A stretch of 64,000 nucleotides of DNA from Gammaproteobacteria bacterium (GCA_013289085.1 JABDAR010000002.1:1-64000); one strand, 5' to 3'; shown: positions 9,775 through 22,756, numbered from the stretch's first letter. A program made the numbers and translations. The notes: generated by a model not told the origin, from the letters alone.

Positions 9775-10310
9775 TTTAATAATTCACTTCGATAATGTTT
9801 TAATTCATTCAAAGATTCATGAATATCATCAAGCGCACGATGAGTACTGCTTTTTTTCTCAACCGCAATATGTTTTGCCCAGCGTTTAGCCAGTTCTTTT
9901 AAAGTGCTGACATCAATATGACGATAGTGAAAATAAGCTTCTACAGTCGGCATATATTTTTTTAAAAATTGTCTATCGGTGCAAATGCTATTGCCACACA
10001 TCGGCGATTTCTGGGGATTAACGTGCATTTTTAAAAAATCTAAGGTTTGCTGCTGCGCTTGTTCCACCGTGACCGTACTTTTTTTCACAGCATCTACTAA
10101 ACCGGTTTTGTTGTGCTGTTTGACACACCATTCATTCATTCCCGCTAAAACTTCATCGCTTTGGTGAATAATTAAATTAGGTCCTTCGGCAATAATATTT
10201 AGTTCACTATCAGTGACCAGTGTGGCGATTTCTAAAATCACTTCTTTTTGGGGCTCAAGCCCAGTCATTTCTAAATCTACCCAGATTAAATTCCGATCTT
10301 TAATGGTCAT
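9771..10310 (-). CDS. orn: Oligoribonuclease Orn
   Basis: A 179-residue DEDDh 3'-5' exonuclease that degrades 2-5-nt RNA fragments, including pGpG, to mononucleotides. The first acidic pair is in WVDLEMTGLEP (Asp12, Glu14). The second acidic residue is in NSICTDRQFL and the last catalytic set in HRALDDIHES. It is the first gene of the minus-strand run, divergent from psd. Confidence 0.96.
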   Translation of the reverse strand: MTIKDRNLIWVDLEMTGLEPQKEVILEIATLVTDSELNIIAEGPNLIIHQSDEVLAGMNEWCVKQHNKTGLVDAVKKSTVTVEQAQQQTLDFLKMHVNPQKSPMCGNSICTDRQFLKKYMPTVEAYFHYRHIDVSTLKELAKRWAKHIAVEKKSSTHRALDDIHESLNELKHYRSELLK

Positions 10311-10398
10311 TGTGTGTCCTTAAGTCTTTTTAAACTATTTAGAGGTATAGCATAAAGCCTTATGATTATGTTACAATTTTTATTTTACTACGGAAATT

Positions 10399-11238
10399 AT
10401 GAAGTTAACTACATTTATTCAATATTGTATGCCACAACACTTGGTATCGCGTCTAGCTGGCAAACTGCTTGATTCACAAAACGTTTCTATCAAAAACAGA
10501 CTGATTCGGAAATTTATTAAACATTATAACGTGAATATGGATGAAGTGGCGAATCCCCATCTTGAATCTTATCCCAGTTTTAATGCTTTTTTTACTCGTA
10601 CCTTAAAAAAAGGCGCAAGGCCAATAGTGGGATTACCAGAAGCTGTCGCCTCGCCTGCTGATGGCACTATTGCACAAATCGGCATTGCCAAAGATGAAGA
10701 ACTGATCCAAGCCAAAGGCCATTTGTTTTCGTTACAAGATTTATTGGCCGGCGATGCAACTCTCGCGCAAACATTTAACAATGGTCATTATGCAACGATT
10801 TATTTAGGACCTTCTGATTATCATCGTGTTCATATGCCGATGACTGGAACACTCAAACAAATGATCCATGTGCCAGGAAAATTATTTTCTGTGAATACTG
10901 ATACCGTGAATGATGTGAGTAATCTTTTTGCGCGTAATGAACGAGTGATTTGTATATTTGATACCAAAGTAGGTCCCATGGCGGTGATTATGGTAGGCGC
11001 AATTTTTGTGGGCAGTATGGCTGTTGCTTGGGATGGCATTGTTACACCGAATCAGAATAAAACCATTACAACAAAAATCTATGATAAAGCCATTCATTTA
11101 GCAAGGGGCGATGAAATGGGATATTTCCTGACGGGTTCCACTGTCATAACTTTATTTGCTAACAACCGTATGAAATGGCAAGATCATTTAAAAAATAATA
11201 TGACCATCAAAATGGGACAAGGTATTGGAACGTTTTAA
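10399..11238 (+). CDS. psd: Phosphatidylserine decarboxylase proenzyme
   Basis: A 279-residue membrane-associated enzyme that makes phosphatidylethanolamine. The self-cleavage site is GST with Ser247 as the future pyruvoyl residue, in the context FLTGSTVITLF; cleavage gives a large beta and a small alpha chain. The catalytic Asp/His regions SPADG and YHRVHMP are present. It overlaps the tgt start by 14 bases. Confidence 0.95.
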   Translation: MKLTTFIQYCMPQHLVSRLAGKLLDSQNVSIKNRLIRKFIKHYNVNMDEVANPHLESYPSFNAFFTRTLKKGARPIVGLPEAVASPADGTIAQIGIAKDEELIQAKGHLFSLQDLLAGDATLAQTFNNGHYATIYLGPSDYHRVHMPMTGTLKQMIHVPGKLFSVNTDTVNDVSNLFARNERVICIFDTKVGPMAVIMVGAIFVGSMAVAWDGIVTPNQNKTITTKIYDKAIHLARGDEMGYFLTGSTVITLFANNRMKWQDHLKNNMTIKMGQGIGTF

Positions 11239-12379
11239 AACCGAAGTCATTGCAAAATCAACTGTCAATCATGCACGCGTGACAAAAGTCACTACTGCAC
11301 ATGGCAGTTTTGAAACCCCTGCATTTATGCCAGTTGCGACCCGTGCATTTGTCAATCACATGACGCCACGCGATTTAATTGAAACTGGCAGTCAAATTAT
11401 TTTAGGTGGAAATACTTATCATATGTTGGTTAATCCCGGCATGGACATTATTTACGCCGCGGGCGGCATGCATAAATTCATGAATTGGCAGGGCCCGATG
11501 CTTACTGACAGCGGTGGCTTTCAAGTATTTAGTCTGTCACAAAATAAAAAAATTTGTACCATTGATGAAAATGGCGCACATTTTAAACATCCTATCAACG
11601 GTAAAATTATTCATTTAACGCCTCAAACTTCAATAGAAGCACAAAAAATCATCGGTGCAGATATTATCATGGCCTTTGATGAATGCACACCTGAAGCCGG
11701 CGGCATTGATGCAGCCATAAAAGCCATGGATAGAACCCATCGTTGGTTATTAGAATCAAAAGCAGTACATGATACTTCTCCCCATTCAGCATATGATTAT
11801 CCGCAAGCGTTATTTGGCATTATCCAAGGCGGCAGCTTTCGAGATTTACGCGAAAAAAGTGCAGAATTTGTTGTAAACGCCAATACCGATGGCATTGCCA
11901 TAGGCGGAGAAATCATAGGTTTTGACAGACAAAAAACTGCAGAAATTATCGAATGGATCCGCCCAATATTACCCGAACATAAAACCCGTTACACCATGGG
12001 AGTTGGCCTAGGTCCACAAGATTTAATTGACGTTGTTGCCAATGGTATTGATATTTTTGATTGCGTAGCACCAACCCGCAACGCAAGACACGGCGCATTA
12101 TATGCAGGCAAATTTATTCAAGAAAATGGTTGGTTAAAATTTGATGGCCAGAACAACAGCGATCGTCTACTCATTAAAAAATCAATGTATGCAAAAGATG
12201 AAACCCCAATCATGGAAGATTGCAGCTGCAGAACCTGCCAGCAATTTACTAAAGCCTATTTACATTTTTTATTCAAACAACAAGGCGCCCTGTATTATCA
12301 ACTCGCCTGTATTCATAATGTGCATGTGATGCAACAAGCGTGTGCGTTAATGCGCATGATAATTATGCCTAACGAATAA
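11225..12379 (+). CDS. tgt: Queuine tRNA-ribosyltransferase Tgt
   Basis: A 384-residue enzyme that swaps G34 of GUN tRNAs for preQ1 on the way to queuosine. It shows DSGGFQVFSL (nucleophile/base-recognition loop) and the specificity segment IAIGGEI. The zinc site is Cys333, Cys335, Cys338 and His364, with the same spacing as the family's C302/C304/C307/H333. No ATG gives the full N-terminus, so TTG 11225 is the likely start; it overlaps psd. No other queuosine gene is in the window. Confidence 0.95.
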   Translation: MERFKTEVIAKSTVNHARVTKVTTAHGSFETPAFMPVATRAFVNHMTPRDLIETGSQIILGGNTYHMLVNPGMDIIYAAGGMHKFMNWQGPMLTDSGGFQVFSLSQNKKICTIDENGAHFKHPINGKIIHLTPQTSIEAQKIIGADIIMAFDECTPEAGGIDAAIKAMDRTHRWLLESKAVHDTSPHSAYDYPQALFGIIQGGSFRDLREKSAEFVVNANTDGIAIGGEIIGFDRQKTAEIIEWIRPILPEHKTRYTMGVGLGPQDLIDVVANGIDIFDCVAPTRNARHGALYAGKFIQENGWLKFDGQNNSDRLLIKKSMYAKDETPIMEDCSCRTCQQFTKAYLHFLFKQQGALYYQLACIHNVHVMQQACALMRMIIMPNE

Positions 12380-12701
12380 GCACTTGCGCAATCGAACTTA
12401 CTTGCTGCGCAATGTTTGCGGGAACTTTTTCAATGAATTCTGCTTGTCTATGATGGAAATCTAAAGATTTTAATTGGTGCACTAAAACAGAACCTTGAGT
12501 AATCAAATGCCCTGGCAACACCACTTCTAGCTTGATACCTCTTACTGTACTGGTAATGGGCGCAACTATTGCCAAAGCTGTGTGCTCACTAAATGCTTTG
12601 CGAGAAATCACAAAAGCAGGTCGACGTTTAACAATTTCTTTGCCACTACTGGGATCAAAATTTAACCAAATAATATCGCCTTGATCGGGTATATAGTCCA
12701 T
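12369..12701 (-). CDS. MazF/PemK-type mRNA endonuclease toxin
   Basis: A 110-residue CcdB/MazF-fold protein, the probable toxin of a second toxin-antitoxin module. The N-terminal GDIIWLNFDPSSGKE followed by KRRPAFVIS is the MazF/ChpB signature, containing the conserved Arg of the active site. The C-terminal part carries TQGSVLVHQLKSLDF. It overlaps the antitoxin stop by one base (TAATG) and converges with tgt with an 11-base overlap. Targets cannot be read from the sequence. Confidence 0.9.
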   Translation of the reverse strand: MDYIPDQGDIIWLNFDPSSGKEIVKRRPAFVISRKAFSEHTALAIVAPITSTVRGIKLEVVLPGHLITQGSVLVHQLKSLDFHHRQAEFIEKVPANIAQQVSSIAQVLIR

Positions 12702-12964
12702 TATATCTCTTCTTTTCCTGCAGCTTTTTCATTTACCCACTCCCTATCTTCTTCCGTCAATGCCAAACGTTCTTTAGGACTGCCTTGTAATAGTGACTCT
12801 AGAGAGGTTTCTTGGGAAATGGGCGTAAGCACAATTCGATGATCTTCTACGGATAAATCCAAGGGGGATCCCGGATGTAACCCTAGCATTTTTAGGATAC
12901 TTTTAGGAATACTGACAATATTAGCCCCGCCTGATTGTCTTATGGTTAATAAGGTCATGTGCAT
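12701..12964 (-). CDS. AbrB/MazE-type antitoxin
   Basis: An 87-residue SpoVT/AbrB swapped-hairpin protein. The DNA-binding half is TLLTIRQSGGANIVSIPKSI followed by LGLHPGSPLDLSVED. The acidic C-terminal half should bind MazF. It is first in the pair, with an upstream inverted repeat at 12979-12996 likely used for autorepression. Start is ATG 12964; an ATG two codons in is also possible. Confidence 0.88.
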   Translation of the reverse strand: MHMTLLTIRQSGGANIVSIPKSILKMLGLHPGSPLDLSVEDHRIVLTPISQETSLESLLQGSPKERLALTEEDREWVNEKAAGKEEI

Positions 12965-12978
12965 AATCTCTTAAAATA

Positions 12979-12996
12979 GTTATATTATTGTATAAC
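12979..12996. promoter_or_regulatory. Candidate operator of the mazEF-type module
   Basis: A perfect 6-bp inverted repeat GTTATA - TTATTG - TATAAC, 15 bases upstream of the antitoxin start and between it and the divergent decarboxylase gene. AbrB/MazE antitoxins bind palindromes near their promoter, so autoregulation is plausible. Only the symmetry is seen. Confidence 0.5.
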
Positions 12997-13051
12997 AAAT
13001 CTGAGTATATATCAATGCTATACTCTTTCTTTTTAAGATTTGGAACCTAAG

Positions 13052-16419
<3,368 letters not shown>

Positions 16420-16511
16420 TTAGGATTATTATGATACCCCACCCTTGTCTTAAATACAAAAAACTCTTATGCTAGGTACTCGAAAACTACGATATAAAAA
16501 AGAGAATAACT

Positions 16512-17165
16512 ATGGACTTTGCTAGTGCGCGACATACTATGGTTGCGAGCCAAGTGCGGACTTGGGATGTATTCAACCCGCATGTGCTAGATGCGATGGA
16601 ACAATTACCCCGTGAGGATTTTGTTCCAGAACTTTATAAAAATTTAGCTTATGCAGATGCTGCAATCCCCTTGTATGGTGAACAAACCATGCTGGCGCCT
16701 AAAGAACAAGGACGCATTTTACAAGCGTTAAACATTCAGCCGAATGAACGTGTATTAGAAATTTGTACGGGCACAGGCTATTTAACTGCCCTGCTGGCAC
16801 AATTTGCACACGAAGTCGTCAGCGTGGATATTAATGCTTTGATGCAAGCAGAAGCTCAACATAATTTGGCTAAACACCAGATCGAAAATGTAAAATTGAT
16901 AACAGCGGACGCGAGTCTTGGCTTTGAACAACACGGCATGTTTGATGTTATCGTCATTACCGGCGGTTTACCTAAATTACCTGAAACTTATAAACACATA
17001 TTGAATTTAAATGGCCGCATTTTCGCCATATTAGGTCGGGCACCGATTATGAAAGCTTTAATAATCAATCATCCGACTATCGAAGTTTGGCAAGAAACGG
17101 TATTATATGAAACTGTAGTTCCCATGATGGAACAGTCCAATCATCTTAAGGAATTTGATTTTTGA
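16512..17165 (+). CDS. pcm: Protein-L-isoaspartate O-methyltransferase family protein
   Basis: A 217-residue SAM methyltransferase of the PCMT family that repairs isoaspartyl residues. The SAM-binding motif I is VLEICTGTGYLTALLAQ, and the N-terminal helix region contains MVASQVR and LPREDFVPE. The Legionellales and alphaproteobacterial members of this type commonly lie next to tolC, as here. The stop overlaps the tolC ATG (TGATG). Activity on isoaspartate is inferred from family. Confidence 0.85.
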   Translation: MDFASARHTMVASQVRTWDVFNPHVLDAMEQLPREDFVPELYKNLAYADAAIPLYGEQTMLAPKEQGRILQALNIQPNERVLEICTGTGYLTALLAQFAHEVVSVDINALMQAEAQHNLAKHQIENVKLITADASLGFEQHGMFDVIVITGGLPKLPETYKHILNLNGRIFAILGRAPIMKALIINHPTIEVWQETVLYETVVPMMEQSNHLKEFDF

Positions 17166-18514
17166 TGAACGTACGCGCACTGATTTTATCTTTAGGCTTA
17201 TTAAGCGGATCATCTTTAGCATATGCCGAAGAACAAGATCTATTAGTAACTTATGTGCAAGCGCTGGAAAATGATCCGGTCTTGCAGCAAGCGATAGCCA
17301 ATCAACTGGCCACTAAACAAGGTGTGCCGATTGCTGCATCACAATTATTACCACAAGCCAGTGTTCAATTTTATAGCGAAAGTCAGAATGCGTTTATTTT
17401 CCCTGGTAGTGTTCCTGAAGACATTAATAGCGGTGCCGGAATTGCAAGAACACATGGTTATATCGCAAGTGCCACTCAAAATTTGATTAATTTTACAACG
17501 TGGAGCCTTATTAGAGAAGCACGTCGTCTGTCAGAAGAAGCAGATGCCACTTTTCTTGCCAATGAACAAAACTTAATCACACGTGTTGCCAATGCCTATT
17601 TTAATGTTTTGTCCGCAGAAGATACGCTGACATTTGCAACGGCGCAAAAAGAAGCACTGGCAAGTCAACTCAATCAAGTAGATCAACGTTTTGATGTGGG
17701 ACTGGTTGCCATCACTGATGTCTATGATTTCCAAGCTCAATATGATGCGCAAGTTGCAAATGAAATTGCGGCTATCAATAATTTAGCCAATGCCAAAGAA
17801 GCACTGCAAGTTATCACAGGTTTACCTGTTGATGAATTAGCACCTTTAAAACCGACTGTACCTCTGCATCAACCGGAACCCTATGATATGAATGCATGGG
17901 TAGAACAAGCCGAATATGATAATCCCACATTAGCCGCTTCACGATTTGCCATGCAAGCCGCAGAGGAAACCATTAGCACTGAACGCTCCCTACTTTATCC
18001 AAATTTAGAAGTGGTCGGTGAATACGGTACAAGCCTCAATGGCCAAGTATTTGATCCACACGAAGGCAGCTCTAATGGTTGGGCTGTTGCAGTAGAATCG
18101 AATTTAAATATATTTTCTGGCGGGCAAATCATTTCACAAGTCAGGCAAGCAGAATATCAATATCAAAGCACACGTGATGCCTTTGAAGAACAACGTCGTA
18201 ATACCATTAATCAAACCCGTTCAGCATTTCGCGCGATTGAAACTGCAATTAGCCAAGTCAAAGCACTTCAACAAGCGGTTATTTCTGCAGAAAGTGCATT
18301 AGATGCTAATGAAGCTTCCTATGAAGTCGGCATTAAAACCTCGGTTGATGTCTTAGACAGTATTTCACTGCTCTATCAACAAAAGCAAAATCTTGCGAAT
18401 GCAAAATATCATTATGTTTTAAGCATACTTGCGCTCAAACAAGCGACTGGAGTTCTGGAAGTTATGGATTTAATCCAAATCAATGAATGGCTGCAAGACT
18501 TGGAAGATTTTTAA
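17165..18514 (+). CDS. tolC: TolC-family outer-membrane efflux/secretion channel
   Basis: A 449-residue outer-membrane factor. The signal peptide is about 1-22 (SSLAYA followed by EEQDLL). Two OEP repeats of long helices follow, with the family segments VANAYFNVLSAEDTL, DVYDFQAQYD and, in the second half, VGIKTSVDVLDSISLLYQQ. It forms the trimeric exit duct for tripartite pumps or type I secretion. The start is the ATG at 17165. Its 3' end overlaps the convergent waaA 3' end by 45 bases. Confidence 0.93.
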   Translation: MNVRALILSLGLLSGSSLAYAEEQDLLVTYVQALENDPVLQQAIANQLATKQGVPIAASQLLPQASVQFYSESQNAFIFPGSVPEDINSGAGIARTHGYIASATQNLINFTTWSLIREARRLSEEADATFLANEQNLITRVANAYFNVLSAEDTLTFATAQKEALASQLNQVDQRFDVGLVAITDVYDFQAQYDAQVANEIAAINNLANAKEALQVITGLPVDELAPLKPTVPLHQPEPYDMNAWVEQAEYDNPTLAASRFAMQAAEETISTERSLLYPNLEVVGEYGTSLNGQVFDPHEGSSNGWAVAVESNLNIFSGGQIISQVRQAEYQYQSTRDAFEEQRRNTINQTRSAFRAIETAISQVKALQQAVISAESALDANEASYEVGIKTSVDVLDSISLLYQQKQNLANAKYHYVLSILALKQATGVLEVMDLIQINEWLQDLEDF

Positions 18515-19738
18515 CACCGCACCTTGATTGGCTAATACGATATCCTGCGCACGTAAACCCATTTGTTCTCTTCGCAGTGGTGAGTTCAATAAACCTAAAA
18601 CAGTCGCTGCTAAATCTTCACTATCATCTATTTGAATAACGGCATCAAATCGCATAAATTCAGAGAGTATGGCCTTAAAGTGAAACATCTGCGGACCCAC
18701 AATAATTGGTAATCCTAAACTGGCGGGTTCTAAAATATTATGGCCACCTATTTTAGCAAAACTACCACAGACGAGTGCCACATCCGCAAGTTCATAAAAA
18801 TAAAATAATTCCCCTAAGGTATCACCCAGTAAAATATCCGTATCGGGTTGTACTGTCTGCCCTTGACTATGACGTGCGATTTTTAAACCCCGCGATAAAC
18901 AGCTAGATGCGAGCGCATTAAACCGCTCAGGATGTCTTGGCGCGATAATACATAAGGTATCAGGCTGCTCCTGCTTTATTTTTATAGCCGCATCAAGAAC
19001 CAAGTCTTCTTCTGCTGCATGCGTGCTACTGGCAATCCATACTTTTTGTTGAGAAAAACTTGCCCGTATTGTTTTTGCTTTTGCAACTTGCGACTGTGGC
19101 ACAGACACATCATATTTTAAATTACCCATCACAAAAAGCTGTGATGGCTGCGCACCTAACTGCTTAAAATGCGCTACATCCATTTCCGATTGCGCCGCTA
19201 TGCAATTGACATTATGTAAAACTTTTTCAAATAAAAATTTGAATTTTTTATAACCTTGCACTGATTTTTCTGCAAGTCTAGCATTGGCCATCACTAAAGG
19301 AATCTGCTTTGCGTTTAAAGTGTAAAAAAGATTAGGCCAAATTTCCGTTTCCATGATCACAAACAATCGCGGTTGAAACGCATTCAGAAATCGTTTCACT
19401 GCACCCGGAAAATCATACGGTAAATAAACATGTTGCACCGTATTGCCAAAAATAATTTCAACTTGTTTAGAGGCCGTGGGTGTTGTAGTGGTAATCGTTA
19501 AAGGAATATGAGGATATGTTTTTTGAATTTGTGCAATCAAGGGTCTTGCTGCCATTAATTCACCTACTGAAACTGCATGTAAGCAAATACCTTTTTGCTG
19601 ATAGCTGCGCGCATAACACGCAAAACGCTCGAATATACGCTTACGATAATCAGGCGCTTTAAGAGATCGCCAAAAAAGTCGCAGCACAATGAATGGCATG
19701 AGTGCCATTAAAAATAGTGAATAAAGTGAACGTACCAT
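18470..19738 (-). CDS. waaA: 3-deoxy-D-manno-octulosonic acid (Kdo) transferase
   Basis: A 422-residue GT-B glycosyltransferase that adds Kdo to lipid IVA at the inner membrane. An N-terminal membrane anchor (MVRSLYSLFLMALMPF) is followed by the Kdo-transferase signatures HAVSVGE, ETEIWPN and, near the C-terminus, FAKIGGHNILEPASLGLP. The start is ATG 19738, which overlaps the waaF stop (TGATG); the longer frame to 19819 lies inside waaF. It forms an LPS block with waaF. Confidence 0.95.
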   Translation of the reverse strand: MVRSLYSLFLMALMPFIVLRLFWRSLKAPDYRKRIFERFACYARSYQQKGICLHAVSVGELMAARPLIAQIQKTYPHIPLTITTTTPTASKQVEIIFGNTVQHVYLPYDFPGAVKRFLNAFQPRLFVIMETEIWPNLFYTLNAKQIPLVMANARLAEKSVQGYKKFKFLFEKVLHNVNCIAAQSEMDVAHFKQLGAQPSQLFVMGNLKYDVSVPQSQVAKAKTIRASFSQQKVWIASSTHAAEEDLVLDAAIKIKQEQPDTLCIIAPRHPERFNALASSCLSRGLKIARHSQGQTVQPDTDILLGDTLGELFYFYELADVALVCGSFAKIGGHNILEPASLGLPIIVGPQMFHFKAILSEFMRFDAVIQIDDSEDLAATVLGLLNSPLRREQMGLRAQDIVLANQGAVLKIFQVLQPFIDLD

Positions 19739-20760
19739 CACACATTTAATTCCATTAGACTTTTTAATACTAGATTCGGCGTGAGTTGTTTTAAACAATT
19801 TAAATGCGTCAGTGGACATTCACGTTTAAAACAGGGACTACAGGATAAACCGAGTGAGACCATTTTAACTTGTGTAGATAAAGGTGGTGTAAATTTAGGG
19901 CTGGTTGAACCATAAACCACCACTAAAGGACGATTCAATGCCGCAGCAATATGCATTAATCCTGAATCATTGGCAACGACTGCTGTAGTACAAGACATTA
20001 AATCCATAGTTTCAGTCAGTTGTAATTTTCCTGCAAAATCTACACATTGATTGTCACACAAATCTTGAATCGCTTGCGCTTGCGGCATTTCGGCTTTGGA
20101 TCCAAATAACCATACCGCCCAACCGTCTTTTAATTTATCGATAGCCACTGCCGCATAATGTTCCGCGGGCCAACGTTTAGCTTCTCCAAATGCAGCGCCA
20201 GGACAAAGTGCTAAAATAGGCTGATTTTGAGCAATTTTCACCGGATGCTCACTTAATGTTGCCGCTAATGACTGTGGCGATTGTGTTAATTCTGGCCAAG
20301 GCAAATCTTTAGGCAAAGGTTCATTTTTTGCAAACGCGTGCGCAGCAAAACGTTGTACGCATAAAGGCAACGCCTCTTTATTCATTCTTCGTGCATCATT
20401 TAGTAATCCAAAACGACATTCACCCAACCAGCCAGTACGCACTGGGATTTTTGCAAAAAAAGGAATCAACGCTGATTTAAAAGAACGCGGCATAACAATC
20501 GCTTGATCGTAATGTTCATTACGCAATTGTTTACCCAATTGATAACGTTTTAACAAACCCAATTCACCATGACCTAAAGGCAGAGGAATCAGTTGTCTAA
20601 TTTCTGGCATACGCGTTACCACTGCCGCGCTATGCGCAGGTGCAAGCACGTCAACAATACAATCTTCGCGCTGTTTTAATAATTTAAAAAGCGTTTGCGC
20701 CATAATCATATCGCCTATCCAACTTGGGCCTATGATTAATATTTTTTTAGGTGTGCTCAT
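19738..20760 (-). CDS. waaF: Lipopolysaccharide heptosyltransferase II
   Basis: A 340-residue GT9 family enzyme that adds the second heptose to the LPS inner core. The N-terminal ILIIGPSWIGDMIMAQTLF and the ADP-heptose-binding segments CPGAAFGEAKRWP and ANDSGLMHIAAAL are diagnostic for WaaF. It overlaps the upstream zinc-finger gene (ATGA) and the downstream waaA. Confidence 0.95.
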   Translation of the reverse strand: MSTPKKILIIGPSWIGDMIMAQTLFKLLKQREDCIVDVLAPAHSAAVVTRMPEIRQLIPLPLGHGELGLLKRYQLGKQLRNEHYDQAIVMPRSFKSALIPFFAKIPVRTGWLGECRFGLLNDARRMNKEALPLCVQRFAAHAFAKNEPLPKDLPWPELTQSPQSLAATLSEHPVKIAQNQPILALCPGAAFGEAKRWPAEHYAAVAIDKLKDGWAVWLFGSKAEMPQAQAIQDLCDNQCVDFAGKLQLTETMDLMSCTTAVVANDSGLMHIAAALNRPLVVVYGSTSPKFTPPLSTQVKMVSLGLSCSPCFKRECPLTHLNCLKQLTPNLVLKSLMELNV

Positions 20761-20948
20761 GGTATTAATTCAAAATGTGCGCTGCAATAAGGACAATCCG
20801 CTTGACCGGTTTCTTCAATCGGTAAATAAACCCTGGGATGACTGTTCCATAAAGTCATATTCGGCATAGGACAACACAAAGGCAGATCACTATCTTTGAC
20901 TTTATAATTGTGCGCCGCATTGGCTTCTATTAATGGTTTTTCTGACAT
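20757..20948 (-). CDS. Zinc-finger protein of the zf-CHCC type
   Basis: A 63-residue protein related to the C-terminal zinc domain of the NDUFS6 subunit of complex I. Probable ligands are a Cys in LPLCCPMP, the His of SHPRVYLP, and the pair in CPYCSAHFEL. Such proteins are small soluble zinc binders of unknown bacterial role. It is translationally coupled to waaF and follows ilvE closely. Confidence 0.82.
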   Translation of the reverse strand: MSEKPLIEANAAHNYKVKDSDLPLCCPMPNMTLWNSHPRVYLPIEETGQADCPYCSAHFELIP

Positions 20949-20955
20949 AATTTCA

Positions 20956-21879
20956 TTATACCAAAGTTAACCATTCTGGGTAAGCACTGCCTTTACCTGA
21001 AACTGCAGCAAAAAATGCTTCTTGCAATTTTAAAGTAATGGGTCCAGGTTTGCCTTCGCCTAGGGTGCGTTTATCAACGGAACAAATAGGCGTCATTTCT
21101 ACAGCAGTTCCGGTTAAAAATGCCTCATCGGCAACATATACTTCATCACGGGTAATACGTCTTTCAATGACACGAATCCCAAAATCACGGGCCATTTGTA
21201 TAACAGTATCACGGGTTATCCCTTGTAAACATGCATCTGTAGGCGGTGTTATTAATTCACCATTAATGACCATAAAGAAATTAGAGGAACTCGCCTCCGC
21301 CACAAAACCCTGGGTGTCTAACATTAATACTTCATCATAACCATTCGCCACCGCTTCTTGGGTCGCCAAAATAGAATTAATATAATTACCGCAGGCTTTA
21401 GCTTTATTCAAAGTACTATTAGCAAAATGACGGCTAAAAGAAGACACACATAAATGAATCCCTGATTCTAATGATGCCTTGCCCATATAAGCACCCCAAG
21501 TCCAAGCGGCTACCATGACATTAATCGTCGTATCTTTGGTAAGACGTAAACCTAAAGACTCTGGGCCTGCAAAACATAAAGGACGAATATAGGCCGAATT
21601 CAATTTATTCTTACGTAATAATTCTTGCTGAACTTCATTAAGTTCTTCTTTTGTATAGGGAAGTTTCATCTGGAGCATATGCGCTGAGCGAAACAAGCGA
21701 TCCGTATGCGCTTGCAGGCGAAAAATCGCAGGACCTGACGCCGTCTCATAAGCCCTCACCCCCTCAAACACCCCAAAACCATAATGCAGGCTATGGGTCA
21801 TGACATTAACATTAGCTTCTTCAATCGGTAAATATTTGCCGTTTAACCAAACGATTCCTGAAAAAGGGGGTAATCCCAT
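20956..21879 (-). CDS. ilvE: Branched-chain amino acid aminotransferase
   Basis: A 307-residue fold-type IV PLP enzyme for the last step of Leu, Ile and Val synthesis and the first of their breakdown. It shows HSLHYGFGVFEGVRAY near the N-terminus, the PLP-lysine region LNKAKACGNYINS, and the cofactor phosphate region EASSSNFFMV. The stop lies 7 bases before the zinc-finger gene start. Confidence 0.95.
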   Translation of the reverse strand: MGLPPFSGIVWLNGKYLPIEEANVNVMTHSLHYGFGVFEGVRAYETASGPAIFRLQAHTDRLFRSAHMLQMKLPYTKEELNEVQQELLRKNKLNSAYIRPLCFAGPESLGLRLTKDTTINVMVAAWTWGAYMGKASLESGIHLCVSSFSRHFANSTLNKAKACGNYINSILATQEAVANGYDEVLMLDTQGFVAEASSSNFFMVINGELITPPTDACLQGITRDTVIQMARDFGIRVIERRITRDEVYVADEAFLTGTAVEMTPICSVDKRTLGEGKPGPITLKLQEAFFAAVSGKGSAYPEWLTLV

Positions 21880-22036
21880 GTTGTTGACTCCTTAAAACTT
21901 AACATTATGCAGCACAATTCCCTCAGAAATCTAGTCCTGCGTTTAATAGCCAGCCTTCTTAATATTCTCTTAATGACCATAAGGTATATTACAAGATAAC
22001 TATTTTTATCTAACTAAATTATATAGGTTAAATTTT

Positions 22037-22756
22037 ATGTGGGCTTTTTTATTGTACCTTTATTTTCTTGTTGTTAGCACGTTCTATAGCGAGCCTGCCT
22101 CTACAAACAGTAACTCTAGCATATCATCTCATTCTCAGACTGATAATCTTAGCAGTAATCAAAGATATCAAGAACCAGAACAAGAACCAGAACAAGAACA
22201 AGAACAAGCAGCAATAATATCTACACTCGCAGCCACAAGCCAAAGTGGGTTGGCCGCCATGACTAATACACAGTGGGCCCAGTTATGCCTTGCTGCAGTG
22301 CTCCTATTTTCATTGTCTGGGCCACAAATATTAGCATTCACGCAGGGAAGAGGTAATCGATTTGGCAATGTATATAATGCGCAGATCTTGAACAAGCTGG
22401 TACCTTTCTTTTTTATGGCTAGTTATATGTTCTTACTAGCAAATACAGCTAACCCTGACAAAACATCAGCGCAAAAACTAAACGCAGGTGAGCGTACACT
22501 GTTCTTCTTTGGGGTGTTCTTAATGTTATCTTTTCTCCCCGCGAATATGAGGAGCAAAATTGGCCATGGTTGTCCTAATTTTGAAAATTTATGCGTGGGA
22601 CTTAAAGATTTTATAACCATCAAAGTCCCGTCATTACCCGGCGGACAAATTTGGGGCCCTCTAGTAAAAACATTTTTAATTGCAGGACCCACTTATTATG
22701 GCGCTCAGCAGGTTAAATCCTTAGAGGTAAACGATGCCAAAAAACTCAACGTCTAA
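22037..22756 (+). CDS. Unknown multi-span membrane protein with Glu/Gln repeat
   Basis: A 239-residue protein I do not recognise. A hydrophobic N-terminus (about 2-16) may be a signal anchor. It is followed by a Ser/Asn-rich stretch and an EPEQ-type acidic repeat (about 46-57) encoded by a six-base tandem repeat. Three further hydrophobic segments lie near residues 84-105, 117-134 and 151-170. It overlaps the next gene by 23 bases, so the two are probably co-expressed and may act together. Codon use looks like the neighbours. Confidence 0.7.
   Translation: MWAFLLYLYFLVVSTFYSEPASTNSNSSISSHSQTDNLSSNQRYQEPEQEPEQEQEQAAIISTLAATSQSGLAAMTNTQWAQLCLAAVLLFSLSGPQILAFTQGRGNRFGNVYNAQILNKLVPFFFMASYMFLLANTANPDKTSAQKLNAGERTLFFFGVFLMLSFLPANMRSKIGHGCPNFENLCVGLKDFITIKVPSLPGGQIWGPLVKTFLIAGPTYYGAQQVKSLEVNDAKKLNV
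22172..22207 (+). repeat. Six-base tandem repeat (GAACMA)6
   Basis: Six copies of a GAACAA/GAACCA unit inside the membrane-protein gene, coding alternating Glu-Gln/Glu-Pro. The unit length keeps the frame, so copy-number change would alter only repeat length. Confidence 0.85.

Noticed and set aside
19739-19819. waaA start at 19819
   Set aside because: The extra 27 residues lie inside waaF and precede the natural membrane anchor; the TGATG overlap supports 19738.
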